Shown in pieces: positions 30,990 through 39,727 of a DNA stretch of 64,000 bases. The DNA lies in assembly GCF_900101015.1 (NCBI RefSeq), contig NZ_FNFZ01000019.1, forward strand, positions 33,932 through 97,931. Direction: 5' to 3'. Source of the DNA: Sarcina sp. DSM 11001. Its GTDB lineage: Bacteria > Bacillota > Clostridia > Lachnospirales > Lachnospiraceae. The translations under genes and the position numbers were made by a program. Positions within the stretch are counted from its first letter, which is position 1. Each line of letters starts with the position of its first letter. The notes beneath the pieces were generated by a model. It saw only the letters and a list, made by a program, of their open reading frames with translations, was not told the DNA's origin and ran no database searches.

Positions 30990-31090
30990 GATTCAAGACG
31001 GCTCGCGAGTCTTGCGCGCGTATCCCGCGACTGAAGTCACGGGTATTACGCGATCAAGAGTATTATACGATCAAGAGTATTACGCGATTA
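30990..31090 (-). repeat. Dispersed two-hairpin repeat, copy 6 (full)
   Basis: Minus strand: GATCGCGTAATACCCGT, hairpin CCCGTGACT-TC-AGTCGCGGG, ATACGCGCG, hairpin AAGACTCGCGAGCCGTCTT, GAAT. The leading part is extended by three repeats of TACTCTTGATCG-type sequence. Fills the gap between the aminotransferase and trmL. Confidence 0.85.
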
Positions 31091-31102
31091 AGAACAGATA
31101 CT

Positions 31103-31660
31103 ATGCATATTGTATTACATGAACCTGAGATCCCCGGAAATACAGGAAATATCGGCCGCAGCTGTGCTGCGACCAATACATCGCTCCACCTGATCGAACC
31201 CCTGGGATTTGAGATCACAGAAAAGACCCTCCGGCGCGCCGGTCTGGATTACTGGGCAAAGCTGGATGTACACCGGTACCGGGATTACGAAGATTTTCTG
31301 CTTGAAAATTTTGACAGCAGCGGCAGCGGATCCAGTACACAGCAGGACCGCCCTCCCCGCCTGTGGTATGCGACAACGAAGGCCAAGCACCTCTACTGCG
31401 AGGCGGATTTTGGTCCGGACGACTATATCATGTTCGGCAGAGAGAGTGCCGGGATCCCGGAGGAGATCCTGGCAGACCACGAAGAGGACTGTATCCGGAT
31501 CCCCATGGGATATGACATCCGCTCACTGAACCTCTCCAACGCTGTGGCCATCGTCCTCTATGAGGCTCTGCGCCAGAATGGCTTTCCCGGCCTGGAGCGG
31601 GAAGGGGAGCTCCACCGCCTGCACTGGAAAAAAAAGGCTGAAAATCAGGAAGACCAATGA
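31103..31660 (+). CDS. trmL: tRNA (cytidine/uridine-34-2'-O)-methyltransferase TrmL
   Basis: SPOUT-class methyltransferase acting on the wobble ribose of tRNA-Leu. Motifs HEPEIPGNTGNIGRSCAATN (start), YIMFGRESAGIPEEIL and the knot region IPMGYDIRSLNLSNAVAIVLYEALRQ are complete. 185 residues; a 12-residue Ser/Gly-rich loop after residue 70 is slightly longer than usual. Confidence 0.95.
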   Translation: MHIVLHEPEIPGNTGNIGRSCAATNTSLHLIEPLGFEITEKTLRRAGLDYWAKLDVHRYRDYEDFLLENFDSSGSGSSTQQDRPPRLWYATTKAKHLYCEADFGPDDYIMFGRESAGIPEEILADHEEDCIRIPMGYDIRSLNLSNAVAIVLYEALRQNGFPGLEREGELHRLHWKKKAENQEDQ

Positions 31661-31711
31661 TCAGGAAGACTGAAAGGGATTAGGAAACAGTTCATTTCAG
31701 GAAGACTGAAA

Positions 31712-31755
31712 GGGACCAGGAGACAGTTCATTGTCTCCTGGTCCCCTGTTTTTTG
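31712..31755. terminator. Rho-independent terminator after trmL
   Basis: GGGACCAGGAGACA, loop GTTCAT, TGTCTCCTGGTCCC, then CTGTTTTTT: perfect 14-bp stem between convergent genes. A partial copy of the GAAGACTGAAAGGGA half precedes it at 31665-31700. Confidence 0.93.
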
Positions 31756-31778
31756 CAGAAAGCTGTCCTCTTCCCTAT

Positions 31779-33230
31779 TTAAGAAATTTCATATTCGCCG
31801 CGGTCATCGAGATCGTCGTTCCTGTCAGACCGGCGCAGGGTGAAGGTGAAGGTGCTTCCGACGCCCTCGGTGCTGACCAGGTTGATGTTTTCCCCGTGAG
31901 CCCGGATGATTTCGCGGACAATCGACAGGCCGAGCCCTGTCCCTTTTTTATCCTTGCCGCGGGAGAGGTCGGTTTTGTAAAAGCGGTCCCAGATGAGCTT
32001 CTGGTCATCTTTTGGGATTCCAATACCATTGTCGCGGACGCTGACAAAGATGGTCTCGCCCTTTTCTGTGGTCTCAATGGTGATCTCGGTATTTTCCCGG
32101 CTGAATTTTACAGCGTTGTCGACGAGGTTGTAGAGCACCTGCTGGATCTTTTCCAGGTCCGCATTGACATAGAGGAGTTTTCCCATGAGAAGGAGCCTGA
32201 TCTGCAGGTTTCTGGACCGGCAGGTCTGTTCAAAAGAAGCCGCGACAGACCGGATCACGGCATTGATGTCAAAATCCGTGCGCTGCAGAAGGATACCGCC
32301 GCTATTGAGATTATTGAGGGTCAGCAGGCCCTGGGTCAGCTTGGTGAGGCGTTCTGTCTCCCCCAGGACTACCCGCAGATAATGGTCGTACCTTTCGGGA
32401 GGGATCGTGCCGTCCAGCATGGCTTCCAGAAACCCCCTCATGGAAGTGAGAGGGGAGCGGAAATCATGGGAGACATTAGCAATGAATTTTTTCTGATCAT
32501 CCTCCGAGCGGGCGATCGTATCCGCCATATATCCAAGGGAGGCGGCAAGATATCCCAGTTCGTCCTCTCTTTCGACAGGAGCGGGAAAATACATGTTTCC
32601 GAGGGCATACTGTTCCGCTGCTGTGATGATACGGCGCAGGGGACGGTAGACATATTCTGTGAAGATCAGGAGGATGATCAGGGACAGGATAATGAGGATC
32701 ACAAGCTGGATGTAGGAAATGTTGAGCATGCTGTCCGCCTGTCTCTGGATCACGTCCGAGGGCAGGTGGATGATCACATAGCCCCGGATCTTGAAATCAC
32801 TGGTGATCGGGGCTACGACGCTTAGGACCTCTTTGTCGAAGGAGTTAAAGAAATCTCCGGTCGTATAATAATTTCCGGCAGTGATCGTTGAATCAAAACC
32901 CTCTACGATCAGTTCTTTCTCCGGGCTAGGCGCCTGTTTTGAATTGACGACCATGCGGCCGGACGGATTGAGGATCCAGATCTCTGTCCCCATGTAGGCG
33001 GAGAGGGCTTCCATCTGGGACTGCACATATTCCAGGGAGACTGTGGAATTGTAGAGGTCTGTGGCATATGTGTCAGAGATCCGGGCGGCCTCTCCGTACA
33101 GAGTACGGGCTGTACTGCGGATACAGTATTCCGTCGTCATTCTCGAAATAAGCGTGGCGACAGCGATGAAACCAAAGATCCCGAAGAGCAGATAAGCCAG
33201 AATGATCCGGAAATAAAGTGTTTTTCGCAT
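31779..33230 (-). CDS. Sensor histidine kinase
   Basis: Membrane kinase with one segment near residues 7-28, an extracellular sensing domain of about 140 residues, a second segment near 175-195, HAMP, then HisKA with phospho-accepting histidine in ANVSHDFRSPLTSMRGFLEAM and a complete HATPase (NLVDNAVKFS, DNGIGIP, GTGLGLSI). It phosphorylates the regulator encoded just upstream. 483 residues. ATG at 33230 follows GAGGTCAG. The stimulus cannot be read from sequence; the architecture resembles PhoR/ResE-type kinases. Confidence 0.93.
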   Translation of the reverse strand: MRKTLYFRIILAYLLFGIFGFIAVATLISRMTTEYCIRSTARTLYGEAARISDTYATDLYNSTVSLEYVQSQMEALSAYMGTEIWILNPSGRMVVNSKQAPSPEKELIVEGFDSTITAGNYYTTGDFFNSFDKEVLSVVAPITSDFKIRGYVIIHLPSDVIQRQADSMLNISYIQLVILIILSLIILLIFTEYVYRPLRRIITAAEQYALGNMYFPAPVEREDELGYLAASLGYMADTIARSEDDQKKFIANVSHDFRSPLTSMRGFLEAMLDGTIPPERYDHYLRVVLGETERLTKLTQGLLTLNNLNSGGILLQRTDFDINAVIRSVAASFEQTCRSRNLQIRLLLMGKLLYVNADLEKIQQVLYNLVDNAVKFSRENTEITIETTEKGETIFVSVRDNGIGIPKDDQKLIWDRFYKTDLSRGKDKKGTGLGLSIVREIIRAHGENINLVSTEGVGSTFTFTLRRSDRNDDLDDRGEYEIS

Positions 33231-33247
33231 ATCTCTGACCTCAAAAG

Positions 33248-33299
33248 AGTAAAACAGGAAGTGAAACAGGCGGTCCCTGTTTCACTCCTCTGTTTTACT
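33248..33299 (-). terminator. Long intercistronic hairpin between regulator and kinase
   Basis: A 23-24 bp inverted repeat of the AGTAAAACAG.AGTGAAACAGG type with loop CGGTC and two mismatched positions. On the minus strand a short T run (CTCTTTTG) follows. It probably reduces kinase expression relative to the regulator. Confidence 0.7.
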
Positions 33300-33315
33300 T
33301 TCTTTTTTGTCTTTT

Positions 33316-34023
33316 TTAATGCAGCTGTTCAAATTTATATCCTATCCCCCAGATCGTGGAGATCTTCCAGTTGGGGCTGCTGCCGGTCTTTTCCCGGATG
33401 CGCTTGATATGCACGTCCACCGTGCGTGTATCTCCGACGTAGTCATAGCCCCAGATCCGGTCGAGAAGCTGTTCGCGAGTAAAGACTCTGCCCGGTGAGG
33501 AGGCGAGGAAATAGAAAAGCTCCAGCTCCTTGGGAGGCATGTCAACATGCTGTCCCCGGCAGGTGACAGAATAATTGGTCAGATTGATGGTCAGATCCGG
33601 ATAAGAGACGATTTTATCAGCGGCTTCCTCCGGTTCTGAGGCAGTCCCTTTTGTCTTATAGCGGCGCAGCACCGCCTTGACGCGGGCGACCAGCTCCTTG
33701 GAATCAAAGGGCTTTTCCATATAATCGTCTGCTCCCAGCTCAAGTCCCAGGACCTTGTCAAAGACCTCTCCTTTGGCGGAGAGCATGATGACAGGGATGT
33801 CCGAAGACGCCCGGACCTCGCGGCAGACCTGGTATCCGTCGATGCCAGGCAGCATCAGATCGAGCAGGATGAGGTCAGGCTGATAGCTCTTTACAGAGCG
33901 GAGAGCGGATTCCCCGTCCCCGACGATCTCTGTGTCGAAGCATTCCTTTGCAAGATACAGGCTGATCAGTTCGGCGATGTTTGCGTCGTCGTCTACGATG
34001 AGGATTTTGTTCTTAGCGACCAT
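33316..34023 (-). CDS. OmpR/PhoB-family response regulator
   Basis: Receiver domain (residues 1-120) with phospho-acceptor aspartate in LILLDLMLPGIDGYQV and the DDDANIAEL acidic pocket, followed by a winged-helix DNA-binding domain (GRVFTREQLLDRIWGYDYVGDTRTVDVHIKRIREK). 235 residues. ATG at 34023 follows GGAGAAATAC. Partner of the downstream sensor kinase. Confidence 0.95.
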   Translation of the reverse strand: MVAKNKILIVDDDANIAELISLYLAKECFDTEIVGDGESALRSVKSYQPDLILLDLMLPGIDGYQVCREVRASSDIPVIMLSAKGEVFDKVLGLELGADDYMEKPFDSKELVARVKAVLRRYKTKGTASEPEEAADKIVSYPDLTINLTNYSVTCRGQHVDMPPKELELFYFLASSPGRVFTREQLLDRIWGYDYVGDTRTVDVHIKRIREKTGSSPNWKISTIWGIGYKFEQLH

Positions 34024-34062
34024 GTATTTCTCCAGTCAATACCATATGTTTTGCTGAGGGTG

Positions 34063-34085
34063 GATTCAAGACTCGCGGGCGAGAC
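34063..34085 (-). repeat. Dispersed repeat, copy 7 (second hairpin only)
   Basis: Minus strand GTCTCGCCCGCGAGTCTTGAAT, the 3' end of the repeat, upstream of the response regulator. Confidence 0.6.
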
Positions 34086-34144
34086 TATAACATAGCGGCT
34101 TATGTCAATGCCGCTTAACGCATTACGGCTTATTACAGTGTGAC

Positions 34145-36700
34145 CTATCGCAATGTGATGATCGTCACACCGGCGTCGCCCTCGCCGAAATCGCCCAGAC
34201 GGAAGGATTTGATCCCTTTTTGTTTCCTGAGATACTGGTGGACAGCATTTCTGAGGGCGCCTGTCCCCTTTCCGTGGACGATGCGGACACTCTGCAGATG
34301 GGAGACGCGGGCTTCGTCCAGGTATTTGTCCAGCTTATAAATGGCGTCATCCGTGGTGAGGCCCAGAAGATTGAGCTCGGGGGAGACGGCAGAGCCCCGG
34401 GAGAGGTCCATTTCCCTGCCCGAGGAGGCGGCCCTGTCCGCGTCGCGGAAGGCGCGTTTGATGGCGCTGCCGGAACGGGACGAGGCGCCTGCGCCGGCAG
34501 GATTTCCGAAAGCGTCCTCGGCAATCAGCTGCAGATCGGACAGATCGACCTTGCTCTGCAGGATACCGCAGCGGACGTTCACCTTGCCGTTACTGTCCGG
34601 CAGGGCGCTGACTGTTCCGGTGAGACCCATGGAGACTACCCTGACTCTGTCGCCGATATGGAGATCGGAAGCCTTGAGCTTTTTCCCGGCCGGGGCGGAG
34701 GATTCCTTGCGGGCACTGAGCTTTGACGCTTTTTCATTGACTTTGTTGCGGAGTGCAGTGCGTGTGCGCTCCATCGAGGAGAGGTCGCCGGTCTTTTTTC
34801 CGTTCTGGGCGGCTTTCCTGAGGTCAGAGATGGCCTGGTCCGCTTCCTCTTTTGCCTTTTCCAGAATGACACGGGCGTCCATGTTGGCTTTTTCCAGAAG
34901 CTCCTCACGCCTTTTCTCAAATTGAAGTTCGCGGTCCCGCAGGGCCTTGCGTTCCTTGTCGAGGGAGGCCCGTATGCGGGCGGATTCCTCCTTTTCCGCG
35001 CGCAGCTGCTGGCGGGTTTTTTCCAAGTCGGAGAGCAGGTCTTCGAAATTCTGGGCATCCTGGCTGAGCTGTTCCTTTGCCGTCTCTATGATATAGCCCG
35101 GCAGGCCCAGTTTCTGGGAGATCGCGAAGGCATTGCTCTTGCCGGGGATGCCGACCATGAGCCGGTAGGTGGGCTGCAGGGTCTCGACATTGAACTCACA
35201 GCTGGCGTTGACGATGCCCTCTGTGCGCATGGCGTAGGCTTTGAGCTCGGCGTAATGCGTGGTCGCCAGCGTGCGGATATGACGGATATGGCAGAAATTC
35301 AGGATGGAGATCGCCAGGGCGGCGCCCTCCGTGGGGTCTGTTCCGGCACCCAGCTCATCAAACAGGCACAGGCACTGACGGTCCACACGACGGAAGATAT
35401 CCACGATCGTTTTCATATGGGAGGAAAAGGTGGACAGGCTCTGTTCAATGCTCTGTTCATCACCGATATCCGCGAAGACTTCCCGGAAAAGCGACAGCTC
35501 GCTGTTGTCCCCCGCGGGAATATGAAGGCCTGCCATCCCCATGAGTTCAAAAAGCCCCACTGTCTTGAGGGTGACGGTCTTGCCGCCGGTATTGGGACCT
35601 GTGATGATGATCATGTCGTAGTCAGAACCCAGCTCCACATCGATCGGAACGACCTTTTTCGGATCGATCAGGGGGTGACGGCCCCTGCGGATGTTGATGT
35701 AATATTTGTCATTAAAGACAGGCCTGGTGGCATTCTGCTCCATGGCGAGGTCAGCCCGGGCAAAAATAAAGTCCAGCTGAGTCATATTCTGAGCGTTGTC
35801 CCTAAGCTCCATCAGATGATCGCCGGCCTCTGCAGACAGGGACGCGAGGATTTTGTCGATCTCCTTTTTCTCCTGCAGGGCGAGCTCGCGGAGGGAGTTG
35901 TTGAGGTTGACGATGGCAGCGGGCTCGATAAAAAGAGTGGAGCCCGACGAGGACTGGTCGTGGATCAGGCCCGGGACCTGGGATTTGTATTCAGCCTTGA
36001 CGGGGATGCAGTACCGGTCTCCGCGCATGGTGATGACGCTGTCCTGCAGATAGGCGGAATAGGTGGAATTGACCATTTTTGCCAGCTGCTGGTGCACCTT
36101 GTCGCCGGTCTGCTGCATCTCGCGCCGGATCTTGCGCAGGGCGGGAGAAGCGTCATCCGAGACCTGTTCCTCTGAGAGGATGCAGCGGCGGATCTCCGCC
36201 GACAGGGAGGGAAGCGGATAGAGACAGTCAAAGAGGTCATAGAGGACATCCGTCTCCTCTTTTTCAGAATCTTCAGAAGAAACGGGATCAGTTCCTGCTG
36301 CGCCTGTTTTTTTATCCTTGTTTTTGTTTTTATTTCCCCGGGCAGTAATCTCAATCTCAGACCGGCCGCCGTCTTTGCTCATACCGTAATTGCGGACCCT
36401 GCCGACATTGTCCAGAAAGGAAGCCAGATACAGAAGCTCCGGCATTGACAGGGAAGAGCCGACCGAGAGGGCGCCGAACAGATATCCGAAATCCCTGTTG
36501 TTGCCAAAGGAAACAGACCCCTTCCGGAACAGATGGGAGAGCGCGGACTCAGTCTGTGCCTGAGCATGTTCAATATCAAAGAGATTATCCATGGGAAGAA
36601 GGTCCCGGCAAAGCTTCTTGCCGGGCAGGGAATCTGCATGCTCCTCAAGGCTGGCAATGATCTTGTCATATTCTACGATGTGAAGTACCTTTTCATTCAT
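34145..36700 (-). CDS. mutS2: Endonuclease/ribosome-rescue ATPase MutS2
   Basis: MutS-core ATPase (Walker A GPNTGGKTVTLKTVGL near residue 370, Walker B LCLFDELGAGTDP), a coiled-coil region rich in Lys/Glu, and a C-terminal Smr domain with HGKGTGALR. MutS2 suppresses recombination and, in Bacillota, acts on collided ribosomes. 851 residues rather than about 790 because of a Lys/Asn-rich insertion near residues 115-145. The first Smr motif, normally LDLRG, reads LNLLG, so its acidic residue is lost. The start has a weak ribosome-binding site. The leader contains a short tandem array. Confidence 0.93.
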   Translation of the reverse strand: MNEKVLHIVEYDKIIASLEEHADSLPGKKLCRDLLPMDNLFDIEHAQAQTESALSHLFRKGSVSFGNNRDFGYLFGALSVGSSLSMPELLYLASFLDNVGRVRNYGMSKDGGRSEIEITARGNKNKNKDKKTGAAGTDPVSSEDSEKEETDVLYDLFDCLYPLPSLSAEIRRCILSEEQVSDDASPALRKIRREMQQTGDKVHQQLAKMVNSTYSAYLQDSVITMRGDRYCIPVKAEYKSQVPGLIHDQSSSGSTLFIEPAAIVNLNNSLRELALQEKKEIDKILASLSAEAGDHLMELRDNAQNMTQLDFIFARADLAMEQNATRPVFNDKYYINIRRGRHPLIDPKKVVPIDVELGSDYDMIIITGPNTGGKTVTLKTVGLFELMGMAGLHIPAGDNSELSLFREVFADIGDEQSIEQSLSTFSSHMKTIVDIFRRVDRQCLCLFDELGAGTDPTEGAALAISILNFCHIRHIRTLATTHYAELKAYAMRTEGIVNASCEFNVETLQPTYRLMVGIPGKSNAFAISQKLGLPGYIIETAKEQLSQDAQNFEDLLSDLEKTRQQLRAEKEESARIRASLDKERKALRDRELQFEKRREELLEKANMDARVILEKAKEEADQAISDLRKAAQNGKKTGDLSSMERTRTALRNKVNEKASKLSARKESSAPAGKKLKASDLHIGDRVRVVSMGLTGTVSALPDSNGKVNVRCGILQSKVDLSDLQLIAEDAFGNPAGAGASSRSGSAIKRAFRDADRAASSGREMDLSRGSAVSPELNLLGLTTDDAIYKLDKYLDEARVSHLQSVRIVHGKGTGALRNAVHQYLRKQKGIKSFRLGDFGEGDAGVTIITLR

Positions 36701-37019
36701 AAGAGGACCGGTTCCTTTATCAATACATCAAATCAATACATCTTCAATCGATACATCATCTGGACATATCAATATCTGTCAACACGAATCAACACAAATC
36801 AATACAAATCAACACAGAATATCCCCCTTAGTATACCACACCGAAAAGGAGTTTTCATTTTTTCCTGTAATAGAGTATACTTGAACTACTGCTGATTGGT
36901 TACTGGCCATTCCATGACCAGCCTTGAGGGTTTCGTGGGCCCTTTATGACAAAACCCGAGTCAAACGTCAGTTGGCTGTACGTCGGTCCCGGAACTGTTA
37001 TTATGTATTTGTACAGAAC
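36701..37019. other. Divergent region between mutS2 and the HtrA-like gene, with tandem array
   Basis: ATCAATACATC-type units at 36719-36775 are followed by four 10-bp units (AACACGAATC, AACACAAATC, AATACAAATC, AACACAGAAT) at 36780-36820. GTATACTTGAACTACTG follows near 36873. No gene seen. Confidence 0.6.
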
Positions 37020-38414
37020 ATGGAATCAGATCAGATGGAAGAAAAAAACAGACTGATTCCTGCGGATGAAAAAGAGCTGCAGGACCCGGAAAATCTCATA
37101 AAAAACACAGAGGCGGATACAGAGGGCATCGTTGATTTCATGCATGAAGAGATCAAAAAGCGCCCTATGAACCGCAGGAAACTCCTGCGCCGGGCGAGGG
37201 AGACTTCGCTGATCGCGATCCTGTTTGGAACAGTCTCCTGCATCGTCTTTGCGATCCTCCTGCCTGTGATCAATAATATCCTTTACCCCAGTGAGAACAC
37301 AGCCCAGACGGTGATGCTTCCGGAGGAAAACCCCTATGAGGAGCTCACTCCAGAGGATATGGTCGAGAATGAGCGCAAGCTGGAAGCCAAAGAAGAAAAA
37401 GAATGGATCAGGGAAGAACTGCAGGGGATCCTGGATGAAAAAATCATCGGCGTGGAGCAGCAGAAAAGGATCAGTTCCGCCCTGCAGGAACTCGCTTCTG
37501 AGAGCAGCGGCATGATCGCCGCCGTGTCGGCCATTTCGTCTGATATGGACTGGTTCAACGACTCCTACGAGAATAAGAATACGGTTTCCGGCCTTGTGAC
37601 AAAAAAATCCGCAGAGGGTATCTTCATCCTGGTACAGAGCCGCCGGATTTCAGATGCCCAGCGGATCATGGTGACTTTTAAGGACGGAACAGAGACTGAG
37701 GCCAGGATCGCCGGAACAGATGAAGTTACCGGCCTCACTATGCTGAATGTCCCTCTTGTTTCCGTACCGGTGGGAGGCAGGGCTTTGATCCGGGAGGCAA
37801 AAATGGGATCGTCTGTGGGTCCTATCATCACCGGCGCGCCGGTGATCGCGATCGGCAGCCCCACCGGCACCCCGGGCTCGGTGACCTACGGCAATGTTAC
37901 CGGCGCGGACAACAGTCTTGACATCCTGGACAACGATCTGTGCCTGCTCACGACAGACATTTACGGCAGCGGAGACGCGACGGGATTTCTGATCAATCTC
38001 GACGGAGAGGTCATCGGCATGATCGACATGCGGTATCGGGACAACAGCGTTCCCAATATGCTCTGCGCAGTCGGTATCTCCGAGCTGCGCCCCGTCATCC
38101 GGCGCATGGAGGCCGGCAGGACAAAGGCATTTCTGGGAATCAACGGCATTGACGTCACACCTGAGATCAGCAAGGCAAACGATATCCCTACAGGAGTCTG
38201 GGTAAAAAATGTAGAGGATGATTCCCCTGCCATGGCGGCAGGTATCCAGAAGGGAGATGTCATTACCGGTTTCGGAAAGACGGAGATCCTGCATATGGCC
38301 GGACTGATCGTCCAGCTGGAAAATGCGGAACCCGGTCAGAATGTCATTCTGCACATCATGCGCCGCAACGGCGGCAGTTTTGAAGAGGTGCAGGTCCCCG
38401 TCAGCCTGCAGTAA
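37020..38414 (+). CDS. HtrA/DegP-like membrane protein without catalytic triad (pseudoprotease) with PDZ domain
   Basis: About 464 residues from an ATG at 37020 (frame open upstream; no start has a strong ribosome-binding site). A cytoplasmic N-terminus, one membrane segment (residues 64-85), an acidic coiled stretch (105-165), a trypsin-like S1C domain (about 185-365) and a PDZ domain (370-460). By alignment with HtrA the catalytic His falls on Arg208 (ILVQSRRI), the Asp on Gly238 (GTDEVTGLTML) and the Ser on Ala320 (GSGDATGFLINLDGEVIG, normally GNSGGPL). The fold is otherwise well kept, including NLDGEVIGM. It is inferred to bind rather than cleave proteins outside the membrane. Confidence 0.85.
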   Translation: MESDQMEEKNRLIPADEKELQDPENLIKNTEADTEGIVDFMHEEIKKRPMNRRKLLRRARETSLIAILFGTVSCIVFAILLPVINNILYPSENTAQTVMLPEENPYEELTPEDMVENERKLEAKEEKEWIREELQGILDEKIIGVEQQKRISSALQELASESSGMIAAVSAISSDMDWFNDSYENKNTVSGLVTKKSAEGIFILVQSRRISDAQRIMVTFKDGTETEARIAGTDEVTGLTMLNVPLVSVPVGGRALIREAKMGSSVGPIITGAPVIAIGSPTGTPGSVTYGNVTGADNSLDILDNDLCLLTTDIYGSGDATGFLINLDGEVIGMIDMRYRDNSVPNMLCAVGISELRPVIRRMEAGRTKAFLGINGIDVTPEISKANDIPTGVWVKNVEDDSPAMAAGIQKGDVITGFGKTEILHMAGLIVQLENAEPGQNVILHIMRRNGGSFEEVQVPVSLQ

Positions 38415-38504
38415 AGCCGGAACCCGGATAAGTATCACGGGAATAATACTCATACCCGGAAATACTCGTTTAATATCGGGAATGCTCATATATATCATAT
38501 ATAA

Positions 38505-38670
38505 ATATAAAAAAAGTTATTTAAAAAGATATTAAAATAGAGATTTAAAAAGACCGGATCTTAAAAATCTCAGTATTTAAAAAGACCGGGTTATTAGAAG
38601 AACTGAATAATTAAAAACTGGATATTTAAAAACCGGATATTTTTAAAAATTTGTTATTTAGAAAGAGGCA
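38505..38670. repeat. Degenerate AT-rich tandem array ahead of yhaM
   Basis: Repeated TATTTAAAAAGACCGG-like units (for example at 38546, 38574, 38621 and 38636), spacing 15-28 bp. It fills the 260-bp gap before yhaM. Confidence 0.6.
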
Positions 38671-38677
38671 GCAGAAC

Positions 38678-39622
38678 ATGCATTACATCAGTGAACTCAG
38701 GGACGGAAGCAGCGTAAGGGAAATCTATCTGTGTAAAAAAAGACAGTCGCTGGTCACGCGGGCCGGGAAAAACTATGAGTCTCTGACTTTTCAGGACAAG
38801 ACCGGTACAATAGATGCGAAGATCTGGGATCCGGACAGCATGGGGATCGGAGAATTCGGAGAGATGGATTATGCCGAGGTCTCCGGGGAAGTGATCACCT
38901 TCCAGGGGCATCTCCAGCTCAATGTGCGCAGGGCCAGGCTCTGCCACGAGGGCGAGTATGATCCGGCGAATTACCTGCCTGTTTCAGACCGCAACATAGA
39001 CGACATGTTCAGGACGATCCTGAAGTTTGTGGATTCCATTGAGAACCCCTACCTCAACCGGCTCCTGAAGATGTTTTTTGTCGATGATCCCGAATTTGTC
39101 AGGGACTTCAAACAGTCCTCCGCGGCGAAATCCGTTCACCACGGATTTATCGGCGGCCTGTGCGAACACACTCTCGGTGTGGCGCAGCTCTGCCATTTTT
39201 ACTGCAAATGCTACCCTCTCCTCAAGAGGGATCTCCTTGTCAGCGTCGCCCTGCTCCACGACATCGGCAAGGTCCGGGAGCTTTCCGCCTTTCCCCGCAA
39301 TGACTATACCGAGGAGGGCCAGCTCATCGGCCATATCGTCATCGGCTGCGAGATGATCAATGAAAAGATCAAAGAGATCGAAGATTTTCCTCCCGTCCTG
39401 GCAGCAGAGGTCCGTCACTGCATCCTCGCCCACCACGGTGAGTTTGAATTCGGTTCGCCCAAAAAACCTGCCATCATCGAAGCGGCTGCCCTTAATTTTG
39501 CTGACAACACAGACGCCAAGATGGAAATCTTCAAAGAAGCTATTCTCGGAACTACTGTCGGCGACGGATGGATCGGTTACCAGAGCTTCCTGTCGACGAA
39601 TGTGAGAAAGACGACTCTGTGA
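38678..39622 (+). CDS. yhaM: 3'-5' exoribonuclease YhaM-type (OB + HD domain)
   Basis: An N-terminal OB-fold (residues 1-95; SLTFQDKTGTIDAKIWD) and a metal-dependent HD domain (HHGFIGGLCEHTLGV, LLHDIGKVRE, AHHGEFEFGSPKKP). This is the YhaM/CBF1 family of 3'-5' exonucleases acting on RNA and DNA. 314 residues. ATG at 38678 follows AAAGAGG; the frame is open for nine codons upstream. Confidence 0.92.
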   Translation: MHYISELRDGSSVREIYLCKKRQSLVTRAGKNYESLTFQDKTGTIDAKIWDPDSMGIGEFGEMDYAEVSGEVITFQGHLQLNVRRARLCHEGEYDPANYLPVSDRNIDDMFRTILKFVDSIENPYLNRLLKMFFVDDPEFVRDFKQSSAAKSVHHGFIGGLCEHTLGVAQLCHFYCKCYPLLKRDLLVSVALLHDIGKVRELSAFPRNDYTEEGQLIGHIVIGCEMINEKIKEIEDFPPVLAAEVRHCILAHHGEFEFGSPKKPAIIEAAALNFADNTDAKMEIFKEAILGTTVGDGWIGYQSFLSTNVRKTTL

Positions 39623-39727
39623 GTCAGAGAAAAATTTACATCAGACTTATCAGATGAAGAGAGCAGGTATTGTCAACTGTCCATTACCTGAGCCGCATAA
39701 GGTGAAAGAATCAAAAAAAGGGTTTAA

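Noticed and set aside
34922..36175. 417-codon plus-strand frame across mutS2
   Set aside because: Antisense shadow; mutS2 homology is continuous on the other strand.
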